DNA of 64,000 bases from JAFLCL01 sp039809495. Lineage in GTDB: Bacteria; Myxococcota_A; Polyangia; Polyangiales; Sandaracinaceae. The stretch covers positions 87,519 through 151,518 of the forward strand of contig JBDHVC010000003.1 in NCBI GenBank assembly GCA_039809495.1, in the 5' to 3' direction. Under the pieces are notes generated by a model. That model did no database searches. It was given only the letters and a program-made list of their open reading frames with translations, and was not told the DNA's origin. Position 1 is the stretch's first letter. Each line of letters starts with the position of its first letter. This document shows, one piece after another, positions 42,200 through 50,794 of this stretch. A program made the translations under genes and the position numbers.

Positions 42200-42278
42200 G
42201 AGGGCGAATGATGATTCGCCCTACGAACGTCGCAGAGGCGAGGGCGAATGATGATTCGCCCCTACGAACGTTGCAGAA
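42200..42278 (+). repeat. Two tandem 40-bp palindromic repeats
   Basis: GGGCGAAT-GATG-ATTCGCCC is a perfect 8-bp hairpin at 42202-42221 and again at 42242-42261. Each is followed by (C)TACGAACGTyGCAGA. The period is 40 bases. This resembles REP-type GGGCGAAT/ATTCGCCC repeats known from other bacteria. It lies between the two cytochrome-like genes. Confidence 0.85.
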
Positions 42279-42350
42279 CGATGCTCGTCGCCCCGTGGCG
42301 CGCACGCTTTGAAATGGACCGTGCGCACCACCGGCGAACACCATCTCCGG

Positions 42351-45300
42351 ATGCTCTCCATCCGTAGTGCGCTCGCGCTCTTCGCGTTCCCCGTGCTCGT
42401 CTTCCCCGCCGCCGCCTCGGCCGACGTCCCCATCGTCTACACGCGCTGTGTGCGGACGGACGCGCCGGTCGACGTCACGATGGACGTCACCGTCGACGGC
42501 GTGACGCGCTCGGCCACGCGGACGATGCGCGGGCTCGACGTCTACGACATCCTCCCCGACGTCACGCATTTCCTCGGCGGTTTCTCGGCCCCCTGCGATC
42601 TCGTCTACCGCGACGAGGCGGGCAGCGAGCGCGTCCTCTACGACTGCTCCTCCGAGAGCACGGACGAGGCCGCCTGCGCCGCGATGGACCCGGCCGTCTC
42701 CTTCGACGCCCGCACGATCGCCTTCACCGTCTTTCGAGGCTCCCTCGAGGCCCACCGCGAGACGATCCGCCCGCGCGTCATCGATCCTCGCGCCGACGAC
42801 GCGCCCTACACCTACTTCGAGACGGGCGGGCGCACGCTGAAGACGAGCGAGGCCCAGCTCCACCTGGTCGACGTCGCCACCGGCGAGGTGACGGCGCTGC
42901 CCCACACGGCCGGCACCTTCGACACGGGCCCCGCGTTCCTCCCGAACGGGCGCCTCTCCTTCACCTCCACGCGCGACGGAAACCGCTCGACCGTCGTCTT
43001 CCACACGACCGCGTCGCGCGTCGGCGTGCGGATCTGGGCGATGGATCTCGACGGCCGCAACGCCGATCTGTCCAGCCATCACTCCACCGGCGTCGACGAG
43101 CACCCCCTCGTGCTGCGCGACGGCCGCGTCGCCTACACGAGCTGGCAGGTCTTCGGCGGGCTGCCCTTCCGCCACACGAACGGCTCACCGGGGGGGTTCA
43201 CCACCCTCGACAACCTCTTCCACGTCTACACGCAGCGCCCGGACGGTGCCGAGGTCTTCGCGTTCTACGGGCAGCACTCGGGCGATCACACGCCCGTCAC
43301 CTCGACGCACGTGACGCACAACGCCTCGCACTTCCTCGCGCAGACGAGCGACGGCTACGTCTGGTTCTCCGACTACTACCGCGCCAACAACAACGGCCTC
43401 GGCGAGGTCATCGGCGTGCTCCCCGAGCCCGCGGGCCAAGAGGGCTTCGGGCCCGAGGAGATCACCGCCTACGGCGACATGTTCGCGCCTCGGCACATGC
43501 GCCGCGCGGCCATGTGGGCGACGAACGGCGACGGCATGGCGAGGCCGATGGAGGCGCCCGCGTTCAGCGTGCCGACCTACGCCGATCCCCTCCCCTTCGC
43601 GGGCAAGCCCGGACACCCCGCGGCGCTCCCCGACAACGGCCTGATGATCGCGTGGGGCAAGGGCGCTTGCAGCACCGTCGCGGGCAGCGGGATCTTTCGC
43701 GCGCTCGGCCGCGAGGCGCCGCCGCTCACGGACGGCTCGGGCTCGGGCACGGCCACGAACGTGATCACCTCGCTCGAGCTGGACACGCCCGGCTGTGACT
43801 CGGGCCTCTACCGCCTCACGACGATCCCCTCGATGCACCCGAATGACCTCGAGCTCATCGTCGACTCGCGCGAGTGGCACGAGCTCCAGGGCCGCGCCGT
43901 CGTCCCCTACTCCGCCATCTTCGGCGTCGAGCGCCCCGACCTCATCGAGCGCTCGGATCGCCTCACCTCGCACCCGATGCTCGAGCTCGGCACGCCCTTC
44001 GGCCTGCTCGGCGCGGCCTCGATGATCGATCGCGAGACGCACCCGCGCGGCGGCATCACCTTCCAGGGAGAGCACCAGTTCCACAACCAGGGCACCGACA
44101 CCATCGACTACACCGACGCCGACCTCTGCGGCCTGCGCATCCTCGGCATCATGCCCAACCGCGGCGACGTCAACGCCGCCTACCGAGAGATCGCGAACGT
44201 CGCCGGCGAGCGCGTGCGGATCCTCGGCGAGATCCCCGTCCGCAACCGCGACGCGAGCGGGCGCGAGCGGCTCGATCCGGCCGGCAACGTCGACACGAGC
44301 TTCCTCGTGCGCATGCCGGCGAACATGCCCTATCTGATGCAGGGCATCGACTGCGACGGTCGCACGCTCAACACCGATCAGACCTGGCAGAGCCTGCGCC
44401 CCGGCGAGATGAAGACCTGCGGCGGCTGCCACGTGCACTCGCGCGAGTCGCTCACCACCTTCGATCGCACCTTCGCCGCCACGAGCGAGTACGAGATCCC
44501 GCGCCTCGGCGAGGGCACGGTGCCCCTCCTCTCGGGCCGCGAGGGAGACGGCTCGGTGCTCGTCCGCGAGGTCGAGGCGTACGGCCTCGAGGTCAACTTC
44601 CAGAACGACGTCATGCCGATCTTCGAGCGCCGCTGCACGAGCTGCCACGGCGGCGAGTCGCCCGCCGCGGGCCTCGCGCTCGATCGCCCCGGCACGGGCT
44701 CTGACGATCGCTCGACCTGGTTCTGCCTCGTCTCCGACAACCGCCAGTCGTGCGTGCCCGAGGCGCTCCAGCACGACACCGGCGCGGGGAGCACGAGCCG
44801 CAACTTCCGGCGGCCGCAGCTCACGCGCTACGTGCGCGCCTTCAACGCGCTCGGGAGCCTGCTCTACTGGAAGGCCGCGGGCCGGCGCACCGACGGGCGC
44901 ACCGACGACACGTACGGCGAGAGCGACGACGCGAGCGTGCGCGACATCGACTTCGGCGCGGCGCACACCACCAGCATCACGCCGGAGGAGCTCGGGCTGC
45001 TCTCGCGCTGGATCGACCTCGGCTCGCCCGGCGGCCCGATGGAGTCGCGCGACACGCAGCGCCCCACCCTGAACCTGGTCGCGAGCGTCGAGGGTGAGAG
45101 CGTCACGGCGCTCCACGTCGGCACGACCGATCTCGGCAGCGGCATCGACACGAGCTCGCTCGAGCTCTGCGTCCTCGACGCCACGGGTGAGTGCACGGCG
45201 CCCATCGCGCTCGAGGCCGCGCCGCACGGCGTCGTCACGCACACCCTCGCGAGCCCGCTCACCGACCTGGACACGGAGGTCCGCGCGCGGGTGAGCGACC

Positions 45301-46907
45301 TCGAGGGCAACGAGACGATCGCCCAGTGGACCGTGCGCTGGCTGCTCGACGCGCCGCCGCCGCCGCTCCCGATCCCCGAAGGCGTGGACGGCGGTGGCGT
45401 ACGGCGCGACGGCAGCGTCGGCGGTGACGACGCGCCGCGCGGTGAGGACTGCAGCTGCAGCGCGCCGGGGCAGCGGCGGACGACGCCCCCGTGGCTCGGG
45501 CTCTCGCTCCTCGCGGGGATCGCGCTCCTTGGCCGGAGGCGGGTCAGCCGGAGGCGCGCCAGCCGAAGGCGCGCTCTACGCGCTGCGCCACCGGCGGGCA
45601 TCGTCGCCCGCGTGAGCTCCATCCGTCACGCGCTCCCGCTCGTCGCTCTCACTGGCCTCTGCACCCCAGGCTGCGGCGGAGGCGGCGACGCGCCGGACGC
45701 CTGGACGACCGAACGTGACGCCACTCCGAGCGACGACGCCGCCGCTTCCGCCACCGACGCCGCGGGCGAGCCCGAGGACGCGAGCGCGCCCCCGCGAGAC
45801 GGCGGCCCGCCTCCAACACCCGATCCGCGCGCGAACCCGCGCCTCGCCGAGCTCCCCGAGAACACCGCGCTCCACCTCGGTGTCTACGAGTGCGCCTCTC
45901 GGATGCCGCAGATCTCGAATTACTGCCAGAGCATCTTCGACTACAGCCGCTTCAACTACGACCCGTACAACCATCGCGTCTTGCTCTTCGGCGGCGGGCA
46001 CTCCGCGACGGGCCGCACCGACGTCGACGTCTTCGATCCCGACACCCTCACCTGGCAGAGCCTCTACCCTTCCATGTCTTGTGAGGACGTCTCCGCGAGC
46101 GATCTGGATCCGATCGGTTTCTATCGCGCCACCGGGCACCCCTTCGCGCGCCACACCTACGATCTGAACGTCATCGCGGAGGTCGACGGCGTCGGTCGCT
46201 TCGTCATGCTCGAGATGAGCGCCGCCGCGGGGACCTGCCACCCGGACGTCGGGGGGAGCGCCATCCCCTGGCTCGAGCTGACCCCTGGTAACACCACGTG
46301 GGCCTACGCCGATCGCGGCGGCGCGGCCTGGAACCACGGCGCCTCCGCCGAGTTCGATCCCCCCTCCGGCCGCATCGTGCTCATCGGGCAGGGGGCCCAC
46401 GCGAGCGCGGGGGGGATGCGGGTCATCGATCCGCGGACAGGGGACATCTCCGGGACGATCGCCGGCGTCACGTACGACGGCCAGATCGACCACAACCTCC
46501 TCTATTACCCACCCACCCAGACGATGTTCCTCATCAACCGCGAAGATCGCGGGAACGGGATGGTCATGGAGGTCACGCTCGATCGTGAGGACTGGTCACG
46601 CTCGACGAGCCGCTACGTCGAGACGCACGGAGCCGCGCCGGAGGGCGGCGGCACGACGGGGTGGGCCTACGACCCCCGCCACGAGGTGTTCGGAGGGGGC
46701 GTGCGCGACGGCCGCTTCTTCACCTTCGATCCGAGCACGAGCACCTGGTCGAGCGAAGAGATGAACGTCCTCAACGAGGATGACGCGGCGCGCCCGACCC
46801 AGCTCGTCTTCCACAACCTCGACTACGACCCCGTGAACAACGTCTATTACTTCATCACGGGCACGTACTCTGGCTACCACATGTGGGCTTACAGATACCG
46901 CGACTGA
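42351..46907 (+). CDS. Second HzsA-related cytochrome fused in frame to a Kelch-like lipoprotein
   Basis: One continuous frame of 1,518 residues. Residues about 1-1080 are a close paralogue of the upstream gene with the same CGGCH and CASCH motifs and an anchor-like CSC plus hydrophobic helix plus Arg cluster (RRRVSRRRASRRR), normally the end of a protein. After that the frame continues into a lipoprotein: GTG at 45612, VSSIRHALPLVAL, GCGGGG (lipobox), an Asp-rich linker, then Kelch-like blades (VLLFGGGHSATG, GGGVRDGRFFTF). I read it as two genes whose separating stop has been lost, with translation perhaps restarting at 45612. A sequencing indel could also explain it. Confidence 0.7.
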   Translation: MLSIRSALALFAFPVLVFPAAASADVPIVYTRCVRTDAPVDVTMDVTVDGVTRSATRTMRGLDVYDILPDVTHFLGGFSAPCDLVYRDEAGSERVLYDCSSESTDEAACAAMDPAVSFDARTIAFTVFRGSLEAHRETIRPRVIDPRADDAPYTYFETGGRTLKTSEAQLHLVDVATGEVTALPHTAGTFDTGPAFLPNGRLSFTSTRDGNRSTVVFHTTASRVGVRIWAMDLDGRNADLSSHHSTGVDEHPLVLRDGRVAYTSWQVFGGLPFRHTNGSPGGFTTLDNLFHVYTQRPDGAEVFAFYGQHSGDHTPVTSTHVTHNASHFLAQTSDGYVWFSDYYRANNNGLGEVIGVLPEPAGQEGFGPEEITAYGDMFAPRHMRRAAMWATNGDGMARPMEAPAFSVPTYADPLPFAGKPGHPAALPDNGLMIAWGKGACSTVAGSGIFRALGREAPPLTDGSGSGTATNVITSLELDTPGCDSGLYRLTTIPSMHPNDLELIVDSREWHELQGRAVVPYSAIFGVERPDLIERSDRLTSHPMLELGTPFGLLGAASMIDRETHPRGGITFQGEHQFHNQGTDTIDYTDADLCGLRILGIMPNRGDVNAAYREIANVAGERVRILGEIPVRNRDASGRERLDPAGNVDTSFLVRMPANMPYLMQGIDCDGRTLNTDQTWQSLRPGEMKTCGGCHVHSRESLTTFDRTFAATSEYEIPRLGEGTVPLLSGREGDGSVLVREVEAYGLEVNFQNDVMPIFERRCTSCHGGESPAAGLALDRPGTGSDDRSTWFCLVSDNRQSCVPEALQHDTGAGSTSRNFRRPQLTRYVRAFNALGSLLYWKAAGRRTDGRTDDTYGESDDASVRDIDFGAAHTTSITPEELGLLSRWIDLGSPGGPMESRDTQRPTLNLVASVEGESVTALHVGTTDLGSGIDTSSLELCVLDATGECTAPIALEAAPHGVVTHTLASPLTDLDTEVRARVSDLEGNETIAQWTVRWLLDAPPPPLPIPEGVDGGGVRRDGSVGGDDAPRGEDCSCSAPGQRRTTPPWLGLSLLAGIALLGRRRVSRRRASRRRALRAAPPAGIVARVSSIRHALPLVALTGLCTPGCGGGGDAPDAWTTERDATPSDDAAASATDAAGEPEDASAPPRDGGPPPTPDPRANPRLAELPENTALHLGVYECASRMPQISNYCQSIFDYSRFNYDPYNHRVLLFGGGHSATGRTDVDVFDPDTLTWQSLYPSMSCEDVSASDLDPIGFYRATGHPFARHTYDLNVIAEVDGVGRFVMLEMSAAAGTCHPDVGGSAIPWLELTPGNTTWAYADRGGAAWNHGASAEFDPPSGRIVLIGQGAHASAGGMRVIDPRTGDISGTIAGVTYDGQIDHNLLYYPPTQTMFLINREDRGNGMVMEVTLDREDWSRSTSRYVETHGAAPEGGGTTGWAYDPRHEVFGGGVRDGRFFTFDPSTSTWSSEEMNVLNEDDAARPTQLVFHNLDYDPVNNVYYFITGTYSGYHMWAYRYRD
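45612..46907 (+). CDS. Kelch-like lipoprotein (probable separate translation start)
   Basis: The GTG at 45612 opens a signal peptide with lipobox (LCTPGCGGGG) and about 400 further residues with Kelch-like blades. It is in frame with the preceding cytochrome-like protein, with no stop between. An internal signal peptide after a membrane anchor makes little sense in one chain, so this start is the more likely functional one for the second product. TTGAAATGG-like leader elements are absent here. Confidence 0.5.
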   Translation: MSSIRHALPLVALTGLCTPGCGGGGDAPDAWTTERDATPSDDAAASATDAAGEPEDASAPPRDGGPPPTPDPRANPRLAELPENTALHLGVYECASRMPQISNYCQSIFDYSRFNYDPYNHRVLLFGGGHSATGRTDVDVFDPDTLTWQSLYPSMSCEDVSASDLDPIGFYRATGHPFARHTYDLNVIAEVDGVGRFVMLEMSAAAGTCHPDVGGSAIPWLELTPGNTTWAYADRGGAAWNHGASAEFDPPSGRIVLIGQGAHASAGGMRVIDPRTGDISGTIAGVTYDGQIDHNLLYYPPTQTMFLINREDRGNGMVMEVTLDREDWSRSTSRYVETHGAAPEGGGTTGWAYDPRHEVFGGGVRDGRFFTFDPSTSTWSSEEMNVLNEDDAARPTQLVFHNLDYDPVNNVYYFITGTYSGYHMWAYRYRD

Positions 46908-46917
46908 CCCCCTCGGC

Positions 46918-48726
46918 TCACGCCTCGGCGGCGACGGGCGGGGGCGCGGCGGAGGGAGGGCGCGGCGCGCGGGGCCGCGCGTAGTAGAGGAGCGCGATCG
47001 ACAGGAGCACGCCGAGGAGCGAGGCGATGACCGAGTAGGGCAGATCGTCCGGCTCGAACGTGAAGACGACGCGGTGGCGGCCCGCGGGGAGGCGCACGGC
47101 GAGCCTCCCCGTCGAGGGCGCCATCTCACCGCTCGACACGCGCCACTGCTGCTCCCAGTTCTGGTTCACGATCGCCACGCCCGGGGAGGCCAGCTCGACG
47201 TCGATCGTCACCGTGTGGTTCGTGCGCGCGTAGGAGAGGAGCCGGTCGCTCGTTCGCGCCGTCGTGCCGTCCTCCTCGGCGAAGCGCACCTGCGGCACCT
47301 CGCCCGTCCAGAGGCCCTCGCCGCGCGGCCACGGCACGGCGTCGTAGCACTCGAGCGTCGAGACGTCGCGCGAGGGGTAGTTCGCGTACTCCTCGAAGTA
47401 GCGGTGGGTCACGATGATGTGCGGCGGCTCGGGCGCCATGATGCCGACGGGCGCGCCGTCCCAGCGGTTCGTGATCGGGAGCGCGACGGCGAAGAGATCG
47501 GCCGCGATGGCGAGCACGACGAGCCAGGGGAGCGTCGCGCGGGCCCACTCCGCGTCGCGCCCGAAGCGCGCGCGCGCGAGCCGCGTCTCGAGCCGCGAGA
47601 GGACGATCCCGGCGAGCAGGCTCATGTAGAAGGTCGCGAGCACCTGCCAGCGCGAGGGGACGTGGAGGTTCGAGAAGAAGGGCAGATCGTGGAGGATCGA
47701 GCTCGGCCAGTAGGGGCCGTGGTAGCCCACCGTGAACGCGATGAAGAAGAGCGCGCCCGCGACGAGGAGCCCGCGCCGCTCGCGGAGCGCGAGCACCGCC
47801 CCGACGAGCGCGAGCGCGAGCACGGCCCAGCCGACGTAGGTGCCGTACTCGGCCCAGACCCACGGGTGAGGCGGCCAGGTCCAGTCGTGCTCGCGCGCCG
47901 TCCACATCGTGATGAGATCCGCGAGGCCGAGGGTGTCCGTGTCCTCGATCGGGCGCGGGTAGCGCGACATCGCGAGCAGGATCGGCACCCAGCGTACGGC
48001 GCCGAGGAGGAGCGTGAGGAGCGCGCTCGTGACGCCGGTGCGCAGCATCCGGAGGATCTCGCTCTTTCTCCCGCGGACGAGGCGCGCGGCCGAGTCGAAG
48101 CCGAGGAAGACGGCCGCGTACGGGAAGGCGTAGTGCGCGCCCTCGAGCAGGAGCTCCGTCATGATCGCGGCGACGGCGACGTTGAAGCGCAGATCCTCGT
48201 CGGCCTTGCGCCAGGCGAGCAGGAGCAGCGGGTACCACTCGAACGCGAGGAAGGTCGCGTGCCCACCGGCGAAGTGCCAGGCCATGAAGCCGCTCGTCGT
48301 CCAGATCGTCGCGGCGAGCGCCGCGCCCGCGCGGCTCAGCCGCTCGCGCTTGCGCCCGAGGAGGTAGAGCCCCGCGAAGCCGATCAGGTGGTGGAAGAGG
48401 ATCCAGAGCTTGTGGCCGAGCTGCGTGCCGAACGGGAGGTGGAAGAGCATCCAGATCGGCGAGAAATTCTGCGCCTGCGGCTGCCCCCAGTGCGGCACGC
48501 CGCCGCAGTGGTTCGGATCCCAGAGCGGGAATTCCCCGAAGCGGAGCATCGACACGACGCCGAGCTCGGCCCAGTGGTGCATCTGCTGCCAGTCGCCCCA
48601 GCCCGACTTGTCCGAGCGATAGAACGCGGGCCCCCAGAGGATCGCGCCCATGACGAGCGCCAGCGCGAAGATCGCGAGGCCTCGCCGGAGCCTGCGTTGC
48701 CTGGGGGTCGTCGGGTCGAACGCCAT
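46918..48726 (-). CDS. Polytopic YfhO-like membrane protein
   Basis: 602 residues from the ATG at 48726. About 11 predicted membrane helices are followed by a C-terminal periplasmic beta domain and a last helix. Near the N-terminus a loop with DPNHCGGVPHWGQPQ matches the aromatic/Asp-rich outer loop of YfhO/GT-C-type polyprenol-dependent glycosyltransferases. A later segment, DLPFFSNLHVPSRW, matches the conserved 'R-W/F' region. It probably transfers a sugar from polyprenyl phosphate to an envelope acceptor. Family is probable; activity is inferred. Confidence 0.65.
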   Translation of the reverse strand: MAFDPTTPRQRRLRRGLAIFALALVMGAILWGPAFYRSDKSGWGDWQQMHHWAELGVVSMLRFGEFPLWDPNHCGGVPHWGQPQAQNFSPIWMLFHLPFGTQLGHKLWILFHHLIGFAGLYLLGRKRERLSRAGAALAATIWTTSGFMAWHFAGGHATFLAFEWYPLLLLAWRKADEDLRFNVAVAAIMTELLLEGAHYAFPYAAVFLGFDSAARLVRGRKSEILRMLRTGVTSALLTLLLGAVRWVPILLAMSRYPRPIEDTDTLGLADLITMWTAREHDWTWPPHPWVWAEYGTYVGWAVLALALVGAVLALRERRGLLVAGALFFIAFTVGYHGPYWPSSILHDLPFFSNLHVPSRWQVLATFYMSLLAGIVLSRLETRLARARFGRDAEWARATLPWLVVLAIAADLFAVALPITNRWDGAPVGIMAPEPPHIIVTHRYFEEYANYPSRDVSTLECYDAVPWPRGEGLWTGEVPQVRFAEEDGTTARTSDRLLSYARTNHTVTIDVELASPGVAIVNQNWEQQWRVSSGEMAPSTGRLAVRLPAGRHRVVFTFEPDDLPYSVIASLLGVLLSIALLYYARPRAPRPPSAAPPPVAAEA

Positions 48727-48823
48727 GAAAGCGAGCGACGATAGGACAGCGCGCTCGGCTCGTCGAACCACCCTCGCACCTGCCCGGCGAGCCTCGTGCT
48801 CACCGCGCGGATCGGTCGGACGG

Positions 48824-48857
48824 ATCGACGGATCACGTCGAGCGAGGCGCGCCGTCA
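48824..48857 (-). repeat. Stop-codon-overlapping palindromic repeat (single hairpin)
   Basis: CGACG (48826-48830) and CGTCG (48836-48840) flank GATCA, followed on the minus strand side by GAGGCGCGCCGTCA. The TCA at 48855-48857 is the stop of the YheU gene. This matches the unit at 15627-15662. Confidence 0.65.
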
Positions 48858-49169
48858 GCGCGCGCCGCGCAGCTCGCGCCGCGCGACGAGGTTCACCTGC
48901 TCGGTCCTCGGGTCGAAGAGGAGCACGACCTCGCCGCGCTCGATCTGAGCGCGCACCGCCGCGACCTTCGCCTCGAGCGGCACCTCGACGTGGCCGTAGT
49001 CCGTGCCCTCGCGCGTGACGAATTCCTCGAGGACGCCCGCCTGCGCCGCCGCGCTCAGGCGCTCGAAGGGGATCTCGATGGGCGGCGAGCCCTCCTCGTC
49101 CCGCGCCGCGCCCTCGGGCTCGTCCGCCTCCACGTGCGTCGCCTCGCGCGCTGCCTCGTCCTCGCTCAT
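48855..49169 (-). CDS. YheU-family protein
   Basis: 104 residues from the ATG at 49169. The conserved part is IEIPFERLSAAAQAGVLEEF (31-50), then REGTDYG, LEAKVAAVRAQI and VLLFDPRTEQVN, the full YheU (UPF0270) pattern: a small helical domain and a strand hairpin. The N-terminal 30 residues are acidic and disordered. Function of the family is not known. The start of the longer frame upstream is shadow. Confidence 0.88.
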   Translation of the reverse strand: MSEDEAAREATHVEADEPEGAARDEEGSPPIEIPFERLSAAAQAGVLEEFVTREGTDYGHVEVPLEAKVAAVRAQIERGEVVLLFDPRTEQVNLVARRELRGAR

Positions 49170-49292
49170 CGCGCCATCTTCCCCGAAGCCCGCGCGCGAC
49201 GCGAGCGAGGATCCGACGCGAGCGAGGGTCCGACGCGGCCTGGGGGGACGTGTTGACCCCAGCCGCGGCGTCCTAGACAGTTCCCGCTCGCC

Positions 49293-49973
49293 ATGGGCCT
49301 CGGCTCGCTCATCCTCGGCATCTTCTCGTTCGCGCTGATGTTCGCCGCGATGCTCGCCGTCGTCATCCCGTTCCTCGGGACGATGCTGTCGCTCCTCGCG
49401 CCGATCCTGGCGATCGCCGGCATCATCCTCGGCGGCGTGGCGATGTCGCGCGCCAAGCAGGGCCTCGGCGAGAGCGAGGGGCTGGCCGTCGCCGGGATTG
49501 TGGTGAACGTCGTCGCGTTCGTCCCCTCGATCCTCGTCGCGGTCACCTGCGGGCTCTGCAACACCCTCTGCACCACGGTCTTCGTGTCGCCCTCGAACCC
49601 ACCGACCCAAGGCGTCCCCTGGGATCGCGACGCGGGCGCGGATCCCTTCGCGGGCCTCTTCGGGCGCCCCGACGCGTTCGTCGACGACGCGAGCGCCTCG
49701 CCCGGCGCGAGCGATCCCGCGACCCCGATGGAGCGCCACGGCGACGACACGCCGCTCCCGCCTCCGCCGCTGCCACCCGGCCCCGAGGGCGGGCGACCGA
49801 CGGCGAGCCCACCCGCGACGAACCCAGCCACGGCGAGCCCACCCGCGGCGAGCCCACCCGCCACCGACGTCGCGGCGCCCGCCGACACCGCGGCCGCGCC
49901 CCCGACCTCGCGCGAGACGCCCGAGCCAGCGCCCCCCGCGGCGCGCCGATCCTCGCGGCAGAGGGCGCGCTGA
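49293..49973 (+). CDS. DUF4190-like membrane protein with Pro-rich tail
   Basis: 226 residues. Two to three hydrophobic helices (SLILGIFSFALMFAAMLAVVI, ILAIAGIILGGVAMSRAK, LAVAGIVVNVVAF) flank the GxxxGGVAMSRA turn typical of DUF4190. The C-terminal half is a Pro/Ala tail with repeats of ASPPAT. Probably a cytoplasmic-membrane protein of unknown function. Its stop overlaps the lgt start (TGATG). Confidence 0.6.
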   Translation: MGLGSLILGIFSFALMFAAMLAVVIPFLGTMLSLLAPILAIAGIILGGVAMSRAKQGLGESEGLAVAGIVVNVVAFVPSILVAVTCGLCNTLCTTVFVSPSNPPTQGVPWDRDAGADPFAGLFGRPDAFVDDASASPGASDPATPMERHGDDTPLPPPPLPPGPEGGRPTASPPATNPATASPPAASPPATDVAAPADTAAAPPTSRETPEPAPPAARRSSRQRAR

Positions 49974-50791
49974 TGCACCCGATCCTCTACGAGGTTCACC
50001 TCTTCGGGATGACGCGGCCGATCGGCGGTTATGGCTTGATGGTCGCGCTCGGCGTGCTCACGACGGGTCTGCTCGCCGCCCGCGCGGCGCACCACGCCGA
50101 CGAGGACTGGGGCGCGACGATCGCGGCGATCGGCTACGCGACGATCCCCGCCTTCCTCTCCGCTGGCGCCCTCTTCTACCTGGTCGAGCTCGCGCGGTCG
50201 GGCTTCGACTTCGCCGGGGTGTTCTCGCGCCCGCCGGGGATCGTCTTCTACGGCGCCGTCCCGGGCGCGTTCGCCGGCGCCTTCTTCGCCGCGCGCATGA
50301 TGCGCCTCCCCTTCTGGAAGCTGCTCGATCTCTCCGTGCCCGCCATCGCGGCGGGGCACGCGCTCGGCCGCGTGGGCTGCCTGCTCGGCGGCTGCTGCTA
50401 CGGCGCCGAGTGGCACGGACCCTGGTCCGTCACGGCGACGGATCCGATGTCGCCGATGGCGAACCCGTCGGTCCCGCGCCACCCGGTCCAGCTCTACGAG
50501 TCGCTCGGCCTCATGGCGCTCGCGCTCGTCTTCGCCGCGACGCCGCTCGACGCGAGGTGGCTCGGCGCGCCGGGCAGCGGGCGGCGGATCGCGCTCTACG
50601 CCGTCCTCTACGGCGTGCTCCGCTTCGCGACCGAGGACTTCCGGGGCGATCTCGTGCGAGGCGTCTTCCTCGGCGGGCTCGTCTCCACGTCGCAGCTCGT
50701 CTCGCTCGCCATCGTGGCCGTCGGCGTCGCCGGGCTCCTCCGAGCGCGACGCGTCGACGTCGCTCGAGCCACGCAGGCGAAGGCGATCTGA
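49973..50791 (+). CDS. lgt: Prolipoprotein diacylglyceryl transferase
   Basis: 272 residues, seven membrane segments. The Lgt signature HALGRVGCLLGGCCYG (about 123-138) and HPVQLYES (about 164-171) are present, with the catalytic-site His and Arg conserved. Lgt attaches diacylglycerol from phosphatidylglycerol to the lipobox Cys, the first step of lipoprotein maturation. This suits the many lipoproteins in the window. Overlaps the preceding gene by one base. Confidence 0.93.
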   Translation: MHPILYEVHLFGMTRPIGGYGLMVALGVLTTGLLAARAAHHADEDWGATIAAIGYATIPAFLSAGALFYLVELARSGFDFAGVFSRPPGIVFYGAVPGAFAGAFFAARMMRLPFWKLLDLSVPAIAAGHALGRVGCLLGGCCYGAEWHGPWSVTATDPMSPMANPSVPRHPVQLYESLGLMALALVFAATPLDARWLGAPGSGRRIALYAVLYGVLRFATEDFRGDLVRGVFLGGLVSTSQLVSLAIVAVGVAGLLRARRVDVARATQAKAI

Positions 50792-50794
50792 GCG

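Noticed and set aside
43185..45242. 685-residue minus-strand frame opposite the second cytochrome-like gene
   Set aside because: It mirrors the paralogue's antisense frame, with shadow-type composition (EAR/VHVAAA); the plus-strand gene has clear heme motifs.
48824..49169. Longer start (49739) for the YheU-family gene
   Set aside because: The upstream part is antisense to the DUF4190-like gene and composed of Arg/Glu repeats.
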